Source of the DNA: Diadema setosum
Lineage: Eukaryota > Echinodermata > Echinoidea > Diadematoida > Diadematidae
NCBI RefSeq assembly: GCF_964275005.1
Contig: NC_092697.1
Span: 11,587,227 to 11,651,226 of the forward strand
Length of the DNA stretch: 64,000 nucleotides
Direction: 5' to 3'
The position numbers were made by a program, and so were the translations under genes. Positions 12,342-24,717 of this stretch are shown piece after piece; position 1 is the stretch's first letter; each line of letters begins with the position of its first letter. The notes under the pieces are model-generated. The model did not search any database, was not told the origin of the DNA, and saw only the letters and a list, made by a program, of their open reading frames with translations.

Positions 12342-13107
12342 CGATAGACTGACAGGAATAGAAATAACATGATACAATTAAATTCAAAAGAACGCCACGA
12401 AAAAGAGAAATAAGCTATAAGAAATAAACTACAACACTGTACATGTATACATCGAAGGTAGAACAGAAGTAATAAAAGGAAGAGTAACTAAGGAATGTCT
12501 AATTTTTGTCCATCCGTGTGGAAATTCTGTTTGCTTCAAGTCAATACGCATAACGCATAAAGCTGCATTAAACAACACCTACGATCATACACAGAAAAGA
12601 AGACTGGTCATTTAAAACGATATCAATCATTGATAGCAATTACTCTTTGTGACTCATAATCTATTAAATCATAACTTGAAAAACAATGCGGTTGTGCACT
12701 TATAGGTCAGTTTCTCTACCTTACAATCTCAGAGTGCCTCTTCCGGCTGTGGCTGCAGTGTGCAGAGATACATCATCATGACATGTATATTGAGATGGGG
12801 ACTACATCTGCGATGAATGATGAGCGATGGCGGGAGAGACGGACATGGGTATGTGTGTGATAATCTTGTCGTATGGCAAGAGGCCCAATCTTCTCAGAAA
12901 AGGTCGTCTGCTACTAACAGGGGCAACCCGTTGTATAAGCGTATGGATAATTGTGTAATAATTATTATGATAATGTATTAGAGTAGAGTGCAACAAAGTT
13001 GATATCATTATGATTGTATCCATGTTTTGTTGAAACTTCCCTCATTAATGTGATTCAAAGTTCCTTAAAATAGTATGTACTCATGTAAGCGTTATCATTA
13101 TTGCTTT

Positions 13108-13146
13108 GTTTTACTTCGTGTGGAAATAAAATCATTTGAATTGAAA
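13108..13146 (+). repeat. LINE-type 3' tail fragment
   Basis: Holds TGTGGAAATAAAATCATTTG followed by AATTG and A-run, nearly the same as the tail at about 45303-45345. Such ends with short terminal repeats are typical of old CR1/L2-like LINEs; the body is missing. Confidence 0.5.
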
Positions 13147-13268
13147 AAAAAATGAATAACTCATAATACTCGTAATGTTGTCAGCCAATGTATATAATCA
13201 GCATTCTAAATATCTAAAAAGCTTGTCGTCAATGAACACATAAACTATCAATGCGTTTATATCCTAAC

Positions 13269-13276
<8 letters not shown>

Positions 13277-13310
<34 letters not shown>
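13277..13310. repeat. (CA)n microsatellite
   Basis: About 16 CA units. Confidence 0.95.
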
Positions 13311-13311
<1 letters not shown>

Positions 13312-14024
13312 CAAAAGCTGGAGAATGTAATTTTCCTATACCATGAAAATTTAATGTAACATCAAAATAATGCTTATTGAAACATTCAAGTATGCGTTGG
13401 GATGTTAAGACATATTCCCATTTTAAAAAAAATGTTCTTGTTGTATATATTGAAAATTGAAAGGGTCTAGTAATTTTCGCAACTTCTTCATGTATCATAA
13501 TTATAACAGGCTAATAAGATGAAAATTCATATCTCATGGAAATGGAAACTATTTCGTTATCATTAGGGAGAAATCTTGACAGAAGGCGTATACGGTACAC
13601 ACAATAACCCTTGGTTGTGAATGATCCTATGGCAAGATTTGTGTACAACTGTACTAATATGCCGTCTGCGAATAGTGTTGTCAAAGTGACAAAGAAGACC
13701 ATATTACACTATCTTCCTTTGAATCCGTGAAAAAAAAGAAGTAATGTTTTCATTTCACAAAATTGACCTGTACATAGGACTCAGGGTATTAGTGATTTAT
13801 ATTTATAGATTGTGGGAGAAAGAACTGCAATCTATATTATGTACACACATTGATGACCCACGCTGATTATCCGAGACCAATATTCTTATTCCTATTACTC
13901 ATCACACTAAACATTTCAAAAGCTGAATGCTATCATTAAACACAAGCATCAATACATTTATACACTAGAGTACAGCTAATTTGATATTAGTTCTATACAA
14001 TATTGCTGACTTTATATGAATGCA

Positions 14025-14165
14025 TGAATAGTTTATGAACAGTTGAAGAAACTTCTACAAAATGGCCATACTACTATGAAACTGCTATGATATGAACGCT
14101 TGAATAGTTTGAACAGTTGAAGAAACTTCAACAAAATGGCCAAACCGCGACTACTATGAACAGTT
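14025..14165. repeat. Tandem duplication, unit about 76 bases
   Basis: TGAATAGTTTATGAACAG... is repeated from 14101 as TGAATAGTTTGAACAG..., both continuing into AGTTGAAGAAACTTC and ACAAAATGGCCA. Two diverged units. Confidence 0.75.
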
Positions 14166-14519
14166 ATCAACAATCATAGAATGACATAATATTCGCAGAA
14201 GCGTTCCGTCTAATACAGGTCTATCCGGTGTGTAATATCCCCCAAATTATGCAAGACGTGCACGTGTAAATTTGCCAATTTACCTGCATTTACCTGCAAG
14301 TCGCAAGAGATGATTGAGGCATATTAGGGAAAGTTCTCCTATACTACTCTTTACGTATACCCTGGAACGCTTTGTAGTATTTTGTCATAAATCTTACACT
14401 TCCAGGGGTATCATGTGAGAAAGTAGCTTTGGATTCCCACGTTATAAGTTTGAATGTAAAGCAAGCCTAAATACGACAATCCCATTATGTTTCTTTTTAA
14501 AGTTCTGAATTGTTAATTC

Positions 14520-14800
14520 TTAATAACGTTTATGACGGTGTCCTTCCGAGTGTTTGGTCCTACAACGATTAAGTCCCTTAGACAGATTCGGAAATCCAGT
14601 GAAAGTTGGGCAGAAAGGCACACGTCTGGTCCATTTCCACCGTCGGACGGCGGCCATTCCAAAGGGAAAGTCGTAACACTTGTTTGCACGCTGGATGACG
14701 TGATCTTCAGTCTCATCGCTGTCGCCCTCAACGTTGGATTCACTGTCGGTTGGAAGTTGCATCGCACGGAACTGTATCATTCCTCGCTCCTCCGGGGTCC
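14520..14800 (-). CDS. Transporter A exon 12 (stop exon)
   Basis: Cytosolic tail: [11 protein letters not shown], an acidic stretch (EGDSDETED), then CYDFPFGM and [14 protein letters not shown]. Acceptor TCAAG|GG is weak in pyrimidines but keeps frame and family alignment. The stop is at 14520-14522. The tail is longer than in gene B. Confidence 0.9.
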
Positions 14801-17800
14801 CTTGATATCCAAAGAATTCAGGCACATACAAAAGAATATTTAGTAATAAACAATATCAAAAATAACTTATGTTAATGATCTCCTCTAAATTTCAGCAAGG
14901 CTTACTTGACGTTCATCCGGTTAGCCCTTCAATCTACTGCTAGAAATCAGACACTGCGGAAAACTATTATGGAGTGACGCATTCAAATGTACACTGTAAA
15001 GTTCGCTTCTAGAATCGAAAGTGATGACACAATCAAGCTGTTTTCCATCTTAATAACTTAATCTACTTTGACAAATTTTGTACATACTAAATACTTGTAC
15101 ATTGTACATGTATTTTGGTCTGAATGAGAGATTTACGAAAATTGCAAAAGAGTTTTGATTCAACATGCAGAACAGCAAAACATATCGAAAATCTAATTGA
15201 TGCTTTGACAACCTCTGTTCGGAGCTTAAGCGAGTAAATTCTTATACTTGTCGGTTGTCACCATACATGCCATATAAGTGCAGGTATTAAAGAACGCTGT
15301 TATCTTTAGTTTTGTTTTGAGACGAGTCGGAGAAAGTTTCTAGCATTGGTCAGTGTTTTTTTTTAACCACGTTTGAGTGAAATGTTCAGTATAAAAGATG
15401 ATACCACAAATAAACTTATTATTTTGCTTTCCTATCTCGCATGCCTATAAATTATCGTCTTCCTCCCCTGACACGGAACGTCATCTTACAAAGTGTTACA
15501 CTGCAGATAGAATCACAGCAAGGGCCTTGAGTTTCTGAGAACATCGCTTCTGTGATTAGTATCGTGACATCTGTTCATTGACGTCATTACCTGGAGCCGT
15601 ATTGTCCAAAATGCATCCAACGGCTCCACCAAGAAACATGCTATTGCCCAGAATGATTATCAATATCTGGTCAAAAGTCTCAGAGCCTGAAAAGAGAGAG
15701 ATAATAAAAAAATAAAGAACATCATCCATAAATTCATTGCGGGTGATCAATCCTACTTGCAGTACTACAACAACAATAATTAAAACAAAATGCCGCTCTG
15801 TCGTCACACGTCGTAACCTGTTATTTCCAGATCTTAGAGCAACAATTTTCGTCTTTGCTGACACGTCGCATCAAAACAGTGCATGGTTGTTATAGGTCTA
15901 TACCCGATTTAGAAAGTGAGAATTCAAGCTCTTTTTCTGTCTTTTTGTAGGGTTTGATGACATCCATGCACATTTTCGAATCATGAGAATCTAGAGATTT
16001 TCTGCTGTGACTTTTTATGAATCAGATATATACCTTAGTCCAATAATATTATAGTCGTTGTTTGCATTCAATCTTTGACTCACTTCTCAAAACCTTAATT
16101 GTTTGTGCGACAGTAAAAAGCTCTCCTTCCTGAAATCACTGCCCCTTAATAAAAAATTCTCTGACACAGATACTTGAATTAGTAATCATATTGGAAATAG
16201 ATGAAAAACAAAAAACAAAAAAACAAAAAACAAACGTGCAGCCTCTGTGTACATCTAAAATACACATACACGTTGCATACACCCTCACACACGCACACAG
16301 ACAGACATGAGAACACAAATAATACGTACAATGAGGGATACTTAAAAATGTACTTTAAAACATGTCTACATCAACAGAATATCACACCCCCCCCCCCCAA
16401 AAAAAAAAAGGAAAAGAAAAAAAAAAGAGAAGAAACAATAGAAGAAAATTGATGTGGAAATAAGAGAAGGCTGTTGGGGCTCATGGCTTGTTGCCTCCCC
16501 GGAAGGTACCCGTGTTTATAGAATCGGTGTGCGCATTGACGTAAGCTGGAACGGCCATCCCGATGTAGAACGAGGTGCCGATGATGAAGAGGTTTCGGGG
16601 CGAGTTGAGGTCGACGAATTGAAGGTTGGAGAAGCCGACGGCAACCACCATACCTAGAGAACCGGGTAATGAAACATTGGAATCCCTGCATTTGTACAGA
16701 CACATAAATCATCTCCCATTTTTCCGTCATTTGGCAAGACCTAACCTGTTATAGATATAATGTTGAAGATAATGGTCTGATATTCAATAATATTCTGACT
16801 CTTTTTAAGTGTATTTTAGTAGAATGTTAATATTATGGTTTTAAAAAAAGCTATTAAGATAGGCCCAAGGTGTTGCCAACTTGAGATTCAACAGTGAACG
16901 GTATATAAAAATAATAGAGACATGAAAACGGAGCGGTAAATCTGTAACATAGACAATTATGATAGATGGTGTGGACGGTCATTTTGATTTGGTCTGTTGA
17001 GGAATATCGAACTTCTCTGTAGGCCTATCACTTGAGGCATTTTTCGAAAAGAGAGACAGAACATCAACCCTCACGTCTACGTATTTTCGTACATCATAAT
17101 GATGAAACAAGCAAAATCATACAGTGCATTCGTCTCTATTGGGGATATTCCAAGGTAGTACTGGGACCTATTTCATTTTGTACTTCTAATCGACAATTTT
17201 CCTTTCAAGAAATACATGTTTGGCCTAGATACACGCATACATACATACACACATACACTCACACATTATAGGACCTACCTACACGATTACACGTATGTAT
17301 TTAAGACTAGTGTGTCTTCCAGACCATCTGCCTGTTTTAATATACTTCCAGCAGTATTAACTCTCTCTAACGACGAAAGAAGTAGCAGGTTCAGCGAGAT
17401 GGTTCCACTGCTTCTTATGTAGAGATCAATGGGATGGTCCTGCCTTTTGTGGTATAGGGATGACTAAAGTTGGCAATAAGTCTGGAAAGTCAGACTAATA
17501 TGAGGGCTACACGTACCCAACGTTGCAGCCAATACACCACCTATGACTGGTGCTGGCATGGAAACGATCACAGCGCCTGCTTTCTGCCACAGCCCGAGAA
17601 TGAGCAGAATGACACTCATGACTTGTACAACGAATCGACTTCCGACCTGGAGTTTTAAAATCAAGGCAGAAAGATTATTGGAAGTTGACAAACGGTTGAT
17701 CATCGATCATCACGTAGAAGCAGCGTTCTACAAACCCACTACTGAGCGGGGAGGGCGCTTCAGGAATAAAAGTCGGTATGCCGATTTTTGTTATTTCACT

Positions 17801-20800
17801 TTTTTTTTTTAAATTTCAAAATACCGCAAGAAATAGCTCATTATCTCGGTAAATCGCATCAGCGAAACAAGTGTTTTTTGGGAGAGCTTTCCCATGTATG
17901 CCTATTGCCAGTATATCGAGTGGGTGAAAGATGCATTTTAAGCCCTTGCAAGTAAGCTTACTATGTTTTACCTTTAATGCAGTTGATAATCTATTTTCAG
18001 TTTAAATATATTCACCTTTGTGATACCTATGACTCCTATATTCTGACTATACGAAGTAGCACCCATCCCGGTACCCCACAAGGCCGAGATTATACCTCCG
18101 ACACCTTCCATTCCTATCCCACGGTTGACCGCGTGTGGAGGAAGTGGAGGGGCGCCCGCTATTCTGGCGCATGCATAGTAGTCGCCGATGGACTCGACGA
18201 TGGAAGCGGTGCAGCCAACAATCATACCCAGAACTCCTGGCGCAGTTATCCTTGGTGGTCCCCATTGCCCTACGTAAAGAGCAGGAACGTTTCTGGTCAA
18301 TTCCAGGAAAATGGGACGACGGATGTTTTAGAAACGCTCCACAAAATGCAAATCATCATATTCGAAGAAAGTAATGACATGACTGGAAAAAGAAATAAAC
18401 AACAAAAAGAATCTGTCAACAGTAAAATTTAGACCTAAGGCCACCGCACGCTATAACTATGAATTTCGTTCGCACGACTGATTGAGTTTAGATATGAAAT
18501 AAACAAGTGTATTTATTGAGAGGCTGTTGTGAATTATTTCGGATCTAAATTTGGTTAGTCGTATGACCGGAACTCGTATAGTGTGCAAAGGCCCTTGGAC
18601 ATTCAGGGCTGTTGCAACCACACGTGACGATATTAACGTTTATTCATTTTTCTCATTCATTTGAATTTTTTTCACATATCATTAGCTACTTACAATTTTT
18701 TGATGAATTACTAGCAAAGAAATGACTAAAAAGATTTCAAAAAGCCTCGTTTCGAGGTCGAAATAACCATGAAGTGAACTCACTTTAGTAAATTATCTAT
18801 AGTCTATTCTCTTTCGTATTGTAGCAGTCTTACCTGGGTATGGAATGTAATACCAGGGAGTGGAAGCTAGTTGCTTGTCGTTCAGATCGGTTCTGGCCCC
18901 GTATCCACTGGACGACTCGTCGTCAGGAAACACATTCGTTACGGTTAGAATGTGGCAAAACAGCCACGATATAAGGAGCGCGAGCACCACCTGAAGAAAA
19001 AAAAAAAACACAAAATGTTTTGAACGAAAAAATTAGCTATGGAAAACCACTTAGAGTCAGAGTTTACAATCATTTATCAATCTCATTCATTGAATTTGCT
19101 ATTGGAAAAAAAAAAAGAAAACTAGCGGAATGAGTTGCGGCTGTCCATTAAAAGCAAAGAGTTGGCTTAACAGGAAAACGACCAGGAAGAGTTTTGAGTG
19201 TCCATTGAAAGCACTGTAGATTGTATGGAAAGAAAAAAAAAATACAACGACCGACTTGTGCTCTTACTGAAATCATAATTATGTTGGAATCTGCTATCGA
19301 TGCGACAGATACGAGTATTGGCCGGCAAGGCATCTGCCGAGGTGGGTTCTGTGAGAATGAAGTTTAGTTCAACGGCCGCAGGTGCTACAACGAAAGGACC
19401 CCGAAGAAGTGGATATCTGTCTCCAGGGCCCCGTTTCATAAAACTTATCAATAACAAGTTACGATAGTAGTCATAAGCTACTGAAATCCTTGCATCTGAT
19501 TGGCTGAGAGCAAATTTGTCATAGAAATGTGGCAGTTGTTGCTGATAAGTTTTATGAGACGGGACCCAGGTCTCCTTCGTTGACCGGATGCCGATTGCTC
19601 TCTTGTGTATACACTGGTGCCACCTAAAGAGCTCTGTCATAGGCAGTACACGTATCTTGCTTCCCGAGACTTCACACACTGAAACTGCAGCTCGTAGGGT
19701 TTGCTTTCACATGGTCTTTGTACCTCTTCAAGAGTCTTCCTTGACCATGGTGCCCATGTTGCAACTGTCCATGCAGTAGCATATATATCTTTGGAATCCT
19801 GTCGTCTTTCATGCTGAAAACAATTCCTGTTCATCTCAGTTGGCACTCGATGATCAGGCATTGGATGGTGGGGATGCCACACTTTTCCAGAACCTTGAGG
19901 TTGGACACTCTGTCCTATCACTTGATACTACAGATCCTTCGCAGACATCGCTGGTGAAATTACTCTAACACCTGGATGTGCCGGCGGTACGTGGTTACCG
20001 TCTCGCAGGAGTAGAGGAGAGCACTCAGGACCGCAGCTTCGGGTACACGGCAATCACGGTGGTGCATTGGTAGTATGTGACGCGCTGAGGGCTAAAACAT
20101 GGCTTCAGTCTTTCCGAGATTGATCACCTGTCCGAATCGTGTGTAGGCAGCGGCAAAGCGATCATTCAAGAACTGTACGTCTTCGTGGGAGTGGGAAACC
20201 AATGCACAATCATCCGTGTATAGAGAAACTCACACAAGGGTGGCCTTAAACAATTTGGTTTTGGTTTGTTTCATTTTCCACCTGAGAAGATGGCTGGATA
20301 GCCCATATTCAGGTGCACTATAGATGGTCTTCGATGGGATCCCGTTGGATGTGAGGCGGGACTACTTCAACGGATTATGCACTCTACTGCTCTTTGCGAT
20401 GGATGAGTGAAGCAGGATCTTTTACGTACATGAATTTTGACTCTCTCACACACTGGACCTCCGTTTTATGAAGTGTGTTTTGCCTCTCACTAGACAACTG
20501 CTTGAGAGGAAGGTATAATTACACCAGGGAGGTGGCCATCTCCCTGATTACACGCAACATTGCTTAGTTAGATTGGGGAGTCGAAAACGGTCCTTTGGAC
20601 CCGGAGACAGACGCGCTACAGACTGAGCCAACTCACCGGTCTTCCCATCAGTGCGAAACTGGATGTACAATGTGATTGTGCAATCATAAAAACCTAACGA
20701 ATTCTACACGAAGGTGAGGGACGCCTTCGTGTGATTGTTCATCACTCCATTGGCTGCGAATTCTAGTGTGGGGACACTAAGAAAAGTTGGTAAAGGATGC

Positions 20801-22044
20801 CTAAGACTCCCGACTCTTCCTTAGGAGTAGAGGACATCCGGCGGTAAAGTCCTTCCCATTACTTACATATGTGGACAAGACCTTTCAACCACAATGTCCC
20901 TCTTGTCCGAGATGCATTTTAAACGTGGTACCTCACAATGAACAGTTATGAGAATGCAGGAGCCGCGGCTCTTAAAAAACAAACTGACTGAAGAAAATCA
21001 CCACAAAACCAATGACTTCCGTGGGTCCAACCGGGAATGTTTTTCCCGTTGATTGGGGGGGGGGGATATCATGACCCTTGACCCCCTCCCGCAACGGCCC
21101 CTGGAATGGCAGGGTCCTGTAGATGAGTGTGGGTGTACCATTAGTTGATAAGATGCTTGTTTCTGTATAAAGAAGCGGAGAGGGGATGTAGAGAATAAGG
21201 TTACATTACAACAAAAATAATAAATGTATAAATTGCAACAAACAATTACAATCATAACATGGCTTCTGTGTCTAACTACGGTGATTACGTTTACCGGAAA
21301 TAATTTGAAGAGTGGGAACCAGGCCACTTTGAATCTCTTCGTTTTCCCGAGCCCGAGACAGGGAACGTTAACGCGGTCTAAATACTGCGAGAAGATAGCG
21401 ATGAGAGCCAGCGTACTGGAAGGGAGACAAAATTTGTAAAAGAGTTTACAGGAAAGTAATGCAGAAAATCGTTTCGCCTCAAAGAAGGAAAGACGAAGAC
21501 ATTCATCTTGATAAAGATGCCACTGAATATTGTTGTGTATATCTTGAAGCCTGCTCAAGGTAAAACGATGTAGCCTTATTCTTTTTCTTCCCTTGCAGAT
21601 ACATTTTCAGTCGATTTCTCCCATATACTACAAACTGACAGGGAGAGCCTTTAGCGATTTTGAGATCATTCTGCTCAATATTTTGAAATATCATATTCGT
21701 TTCTGCATTACACTGATATACTGAAGCTTCATTCGTATATAGGTTTGCGTGGGTACCTAACCCGCTGTAAGATCTAGCAGTTGGATGTTGGAGGTATTCG
21801 TTACTCTCAAGGGAAATACATTCCCATCCCACATGTTGTGTATAATGATCTTCTAATGCCGGAAAGGCACAAACGTAATTATGTGACAAAATGGTCTATG
21901 CCCACTCACGATTTGAAAAGCTGATGAAGAGATGTTTTTAGAACCTTAACTTTTTGTCAGGATCATCACAAACTCTTCGTACGGATCAATCTCTATGTAT
22001 CCTCCCACACCAATATTAATGTGCTATGTATATCTATAAGTATC

Positions 22045-22097
<53 letters not shown>

Positions 22098-22127
22098 ATA
22101 TATATGTGAATCTGTGTGTGAGTGCGC

Positions 22128-22165
<38 letters not shown>

Positions 22166-24678
22166 TATGACTAGCTGCATGGTATATCATTAAGCTAACT
22201 CACAGTCCAGCTATGCCCCAGTGCTGGCTCGCGTTAGAAGACACCATGTCAAACAGCGACATTCCGATCAAAGCTATCGTAGGAGCGATCGTCAGTGGTC
22301 CGATGAAGCGCAGAAACAGGCTGGTGAAGCCTGCGAAGCCGACAACGATCTCGAAAATGGAGGCGATAAGGACAGCTCCACTCAGCTGCCATTGAAAACA
22401 CACAATAATGCAAAACAGCTTCAGCAATTATGATATTACGAAGATATTATGGTTATCAAAATTATCTTGATCATAATTAACAATGGTATACCTACTTCTG
22501 TCATTGGACAGATAAAATCTTAAATTTGACCGTGAGAGAGAGAAAAAAAAATGACCTAACTTGGTGGCAAAACAGGCTGAGTGTGGCTAAGTTTTGCAGC
22601 CTGTTCGCGGCACCTATAGCTGAAATGCATGCAGTTCTCAAGCACTGAGCAGAGAGTTATTCCCCTTCTTTCTGGTAAGAAAAACAGAAAAAAAAAACAC
22701 ACATGAGTACACACTTACAAATTTTTGATGGCCCGATCCTAAAATCCCTAACCCCAATCCGCGATAATCCTAACCATAACCCAAACGCTAACCCTAAACC
22801 TAACCCTTACCCTAACTTTATCGTGAACCAGTATTTAGCCCGGGGGTAAATATCCTCCGGGGGTAATTGCCCTGAAACGATATTTTGCCAAACTTGCCTC
22901 CTGCATGCGGGCTCGGAACTCCGTTCTCGCCTCTTCTGAAAATTCGGAGGAATTGGTACCATTAGCTGGAAAATGAAAGGGTAAGAACATTACGTAAGTG
23001 TGTTGATTCATTTCGCATTTTTTAAAGCTTCATAAGACAAGCCTGATATGGCTGGCGATGGGTGCATGGAAGGCAACGAGTAGAATGATTGTAATGAGTT
23101 TTCTGATAAAAATGATTTTGGTCATATTAGGTGACAGATACCAAGATTCAGTATGTATGTTATCCCTATAAGATAAGAAACCATATTTTGTGGAGCCTTT
23201 TTGTAATGCGCAGAAGCGTTTTTTCCCCCTATTTTTATTTCAATATTTTTTGCGCCTGTTAGATGAAACCCGGAAGTGGCACTAGGAATACTTTTTGTCC
23301 TCTCCCCTCCTTTTACGGAATTCCTGGATCCGCCCTTGTGAATATCTTTGCTTCTCACATTTTAATTGAAAATTTTCCTAATATTCCACCAAAAGTGTAC
23401 ACCAGATCTTTGAATTCCAATTCTAAAACGCAAAATCTCCCTCGTTGGGCAGGGAAATATATCACCGTCGCTTTCATGTTCCCGTAAAATTTCAAATGTA
23501 TTCTTGCCTATGTATACCCCCCCCCCCCCGAAAAAAAAAGAGAGAAAAATCCTGCTTACAGCCATGTTTATGTGCTCCTTCCTAATACTTCAGAAACTTG
23601 AAACTCGCAACTTAACACTGAGGGAATGCAAACAAACAGACTTTGTGTTCCATTTTCATCACGCTATTTTTTACTATATTGTAAATCACCAAAATCTGAT
23701 TTTTACTCAGAGTGATATGAAAAATACAAAGTCAAAAACTTTGGCTCATATTCGTTCTCACCTACATGAACCGACGGGCATTCCCCACGTAGGTTCATCA
23801 GAGAGAAGGCGGGAAGAAGAAAGGCAAACGAAGGACCTTGAACGATAGGAAGTCTACGGGAAAAAGACAGGAGGAAAAGGTGTTATGTCGGTCACTCTAG
23901 TAGGCAAGGTAGGCAGTACAAGACGTCTGTGCTGCAGCTACTAGAGGGGTCATATACAGAGTTAATATTATAGCTTCAAAACACATCGAGAGGGCTATAT
24001 TTCCAATGTAGACAATACTACTAGTCTTGGAAGAGCCCATGATTCATTAAAAAAATATACCCGGTATGATAGCCGGCCAGCCGGCATGTTCCCGAAGCGA
24101 ATGGAAAAGTTTTTCCTAAACCACACTCAAAAACATATCTGATACACACTCGAGAATAACGTTTTATTAAAGAAATTGCGCGTCTTCACCCCGTGTCTGT
24201 TTGCCAATTACGAGACGAATTACCTTACGTAAATTTACAACTCCATTTGTGTCATGGACATGTCTCAGATATACATGTGCATCAATGGTTCCACAATGTT
24301 GTCATTTCCGACTAGCCACCCATCTTATCTGGACGATTTTAATGATTTTACCTCATTTTTTTAAATGATAGTCATATTGCTTTTGAACTTGAATGTCCTT
24401 TGAGGTTATGCCTCTTCTGACGGTTTTGTTCTTTGACAAGCACCTGGATCCAAACGTCGTCTGCAAGAAGGTCTGGAGACCAGCAACGACGAACTGCGTG
24501 GAGACCAGCTTAGAGATGGTGTCCAGGTTGCCATGGATACAGAGGTAAGGGGCAAAGATGAGAGGCACTGTGAAGAGAGTGCTGAAATCTGAAAGGAAAT
24601 GCTGTAGAGAGCAGTTTAGAAAAGAAACAAAATAGAAAGGGAAAAGAAGGGGAATGAAGGAAGATTGAAACGGAGTGT

Positions 24679-24717
<39 letters not shown>

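Larger units (their letters stand above)
12083..14519. other. Gene-free stretch downstream of SLC23 gene A
   Basis: Contains a (TA)n tract, a LINE-type tail, a CA repeat and a small tandem duplication, listed separately. No exon is recognised. The 3' UTR of gene A presumably lies just below 14520, without a clear AATAAA on that strand nearby. Confidence 0.45.

Noticed and set aside
14532-14843. Plus-strand open frame over exon 12 of gene A
   Set aside because: Shadow of the real minus-strand exon.
17977-18432. 151-codon plus-strand frame over exon 8 of gene A, and its counterpart at 40500-40973
   Set aside because: Both are shadows of the conserved minus-strand exon 8.
22879-22897. Exon 4 of gene A running on to a GT inside GCAAGTTTGG
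   Set aside because: It would leave phase 1 and break the join to exon 5; the same holds for gene B.
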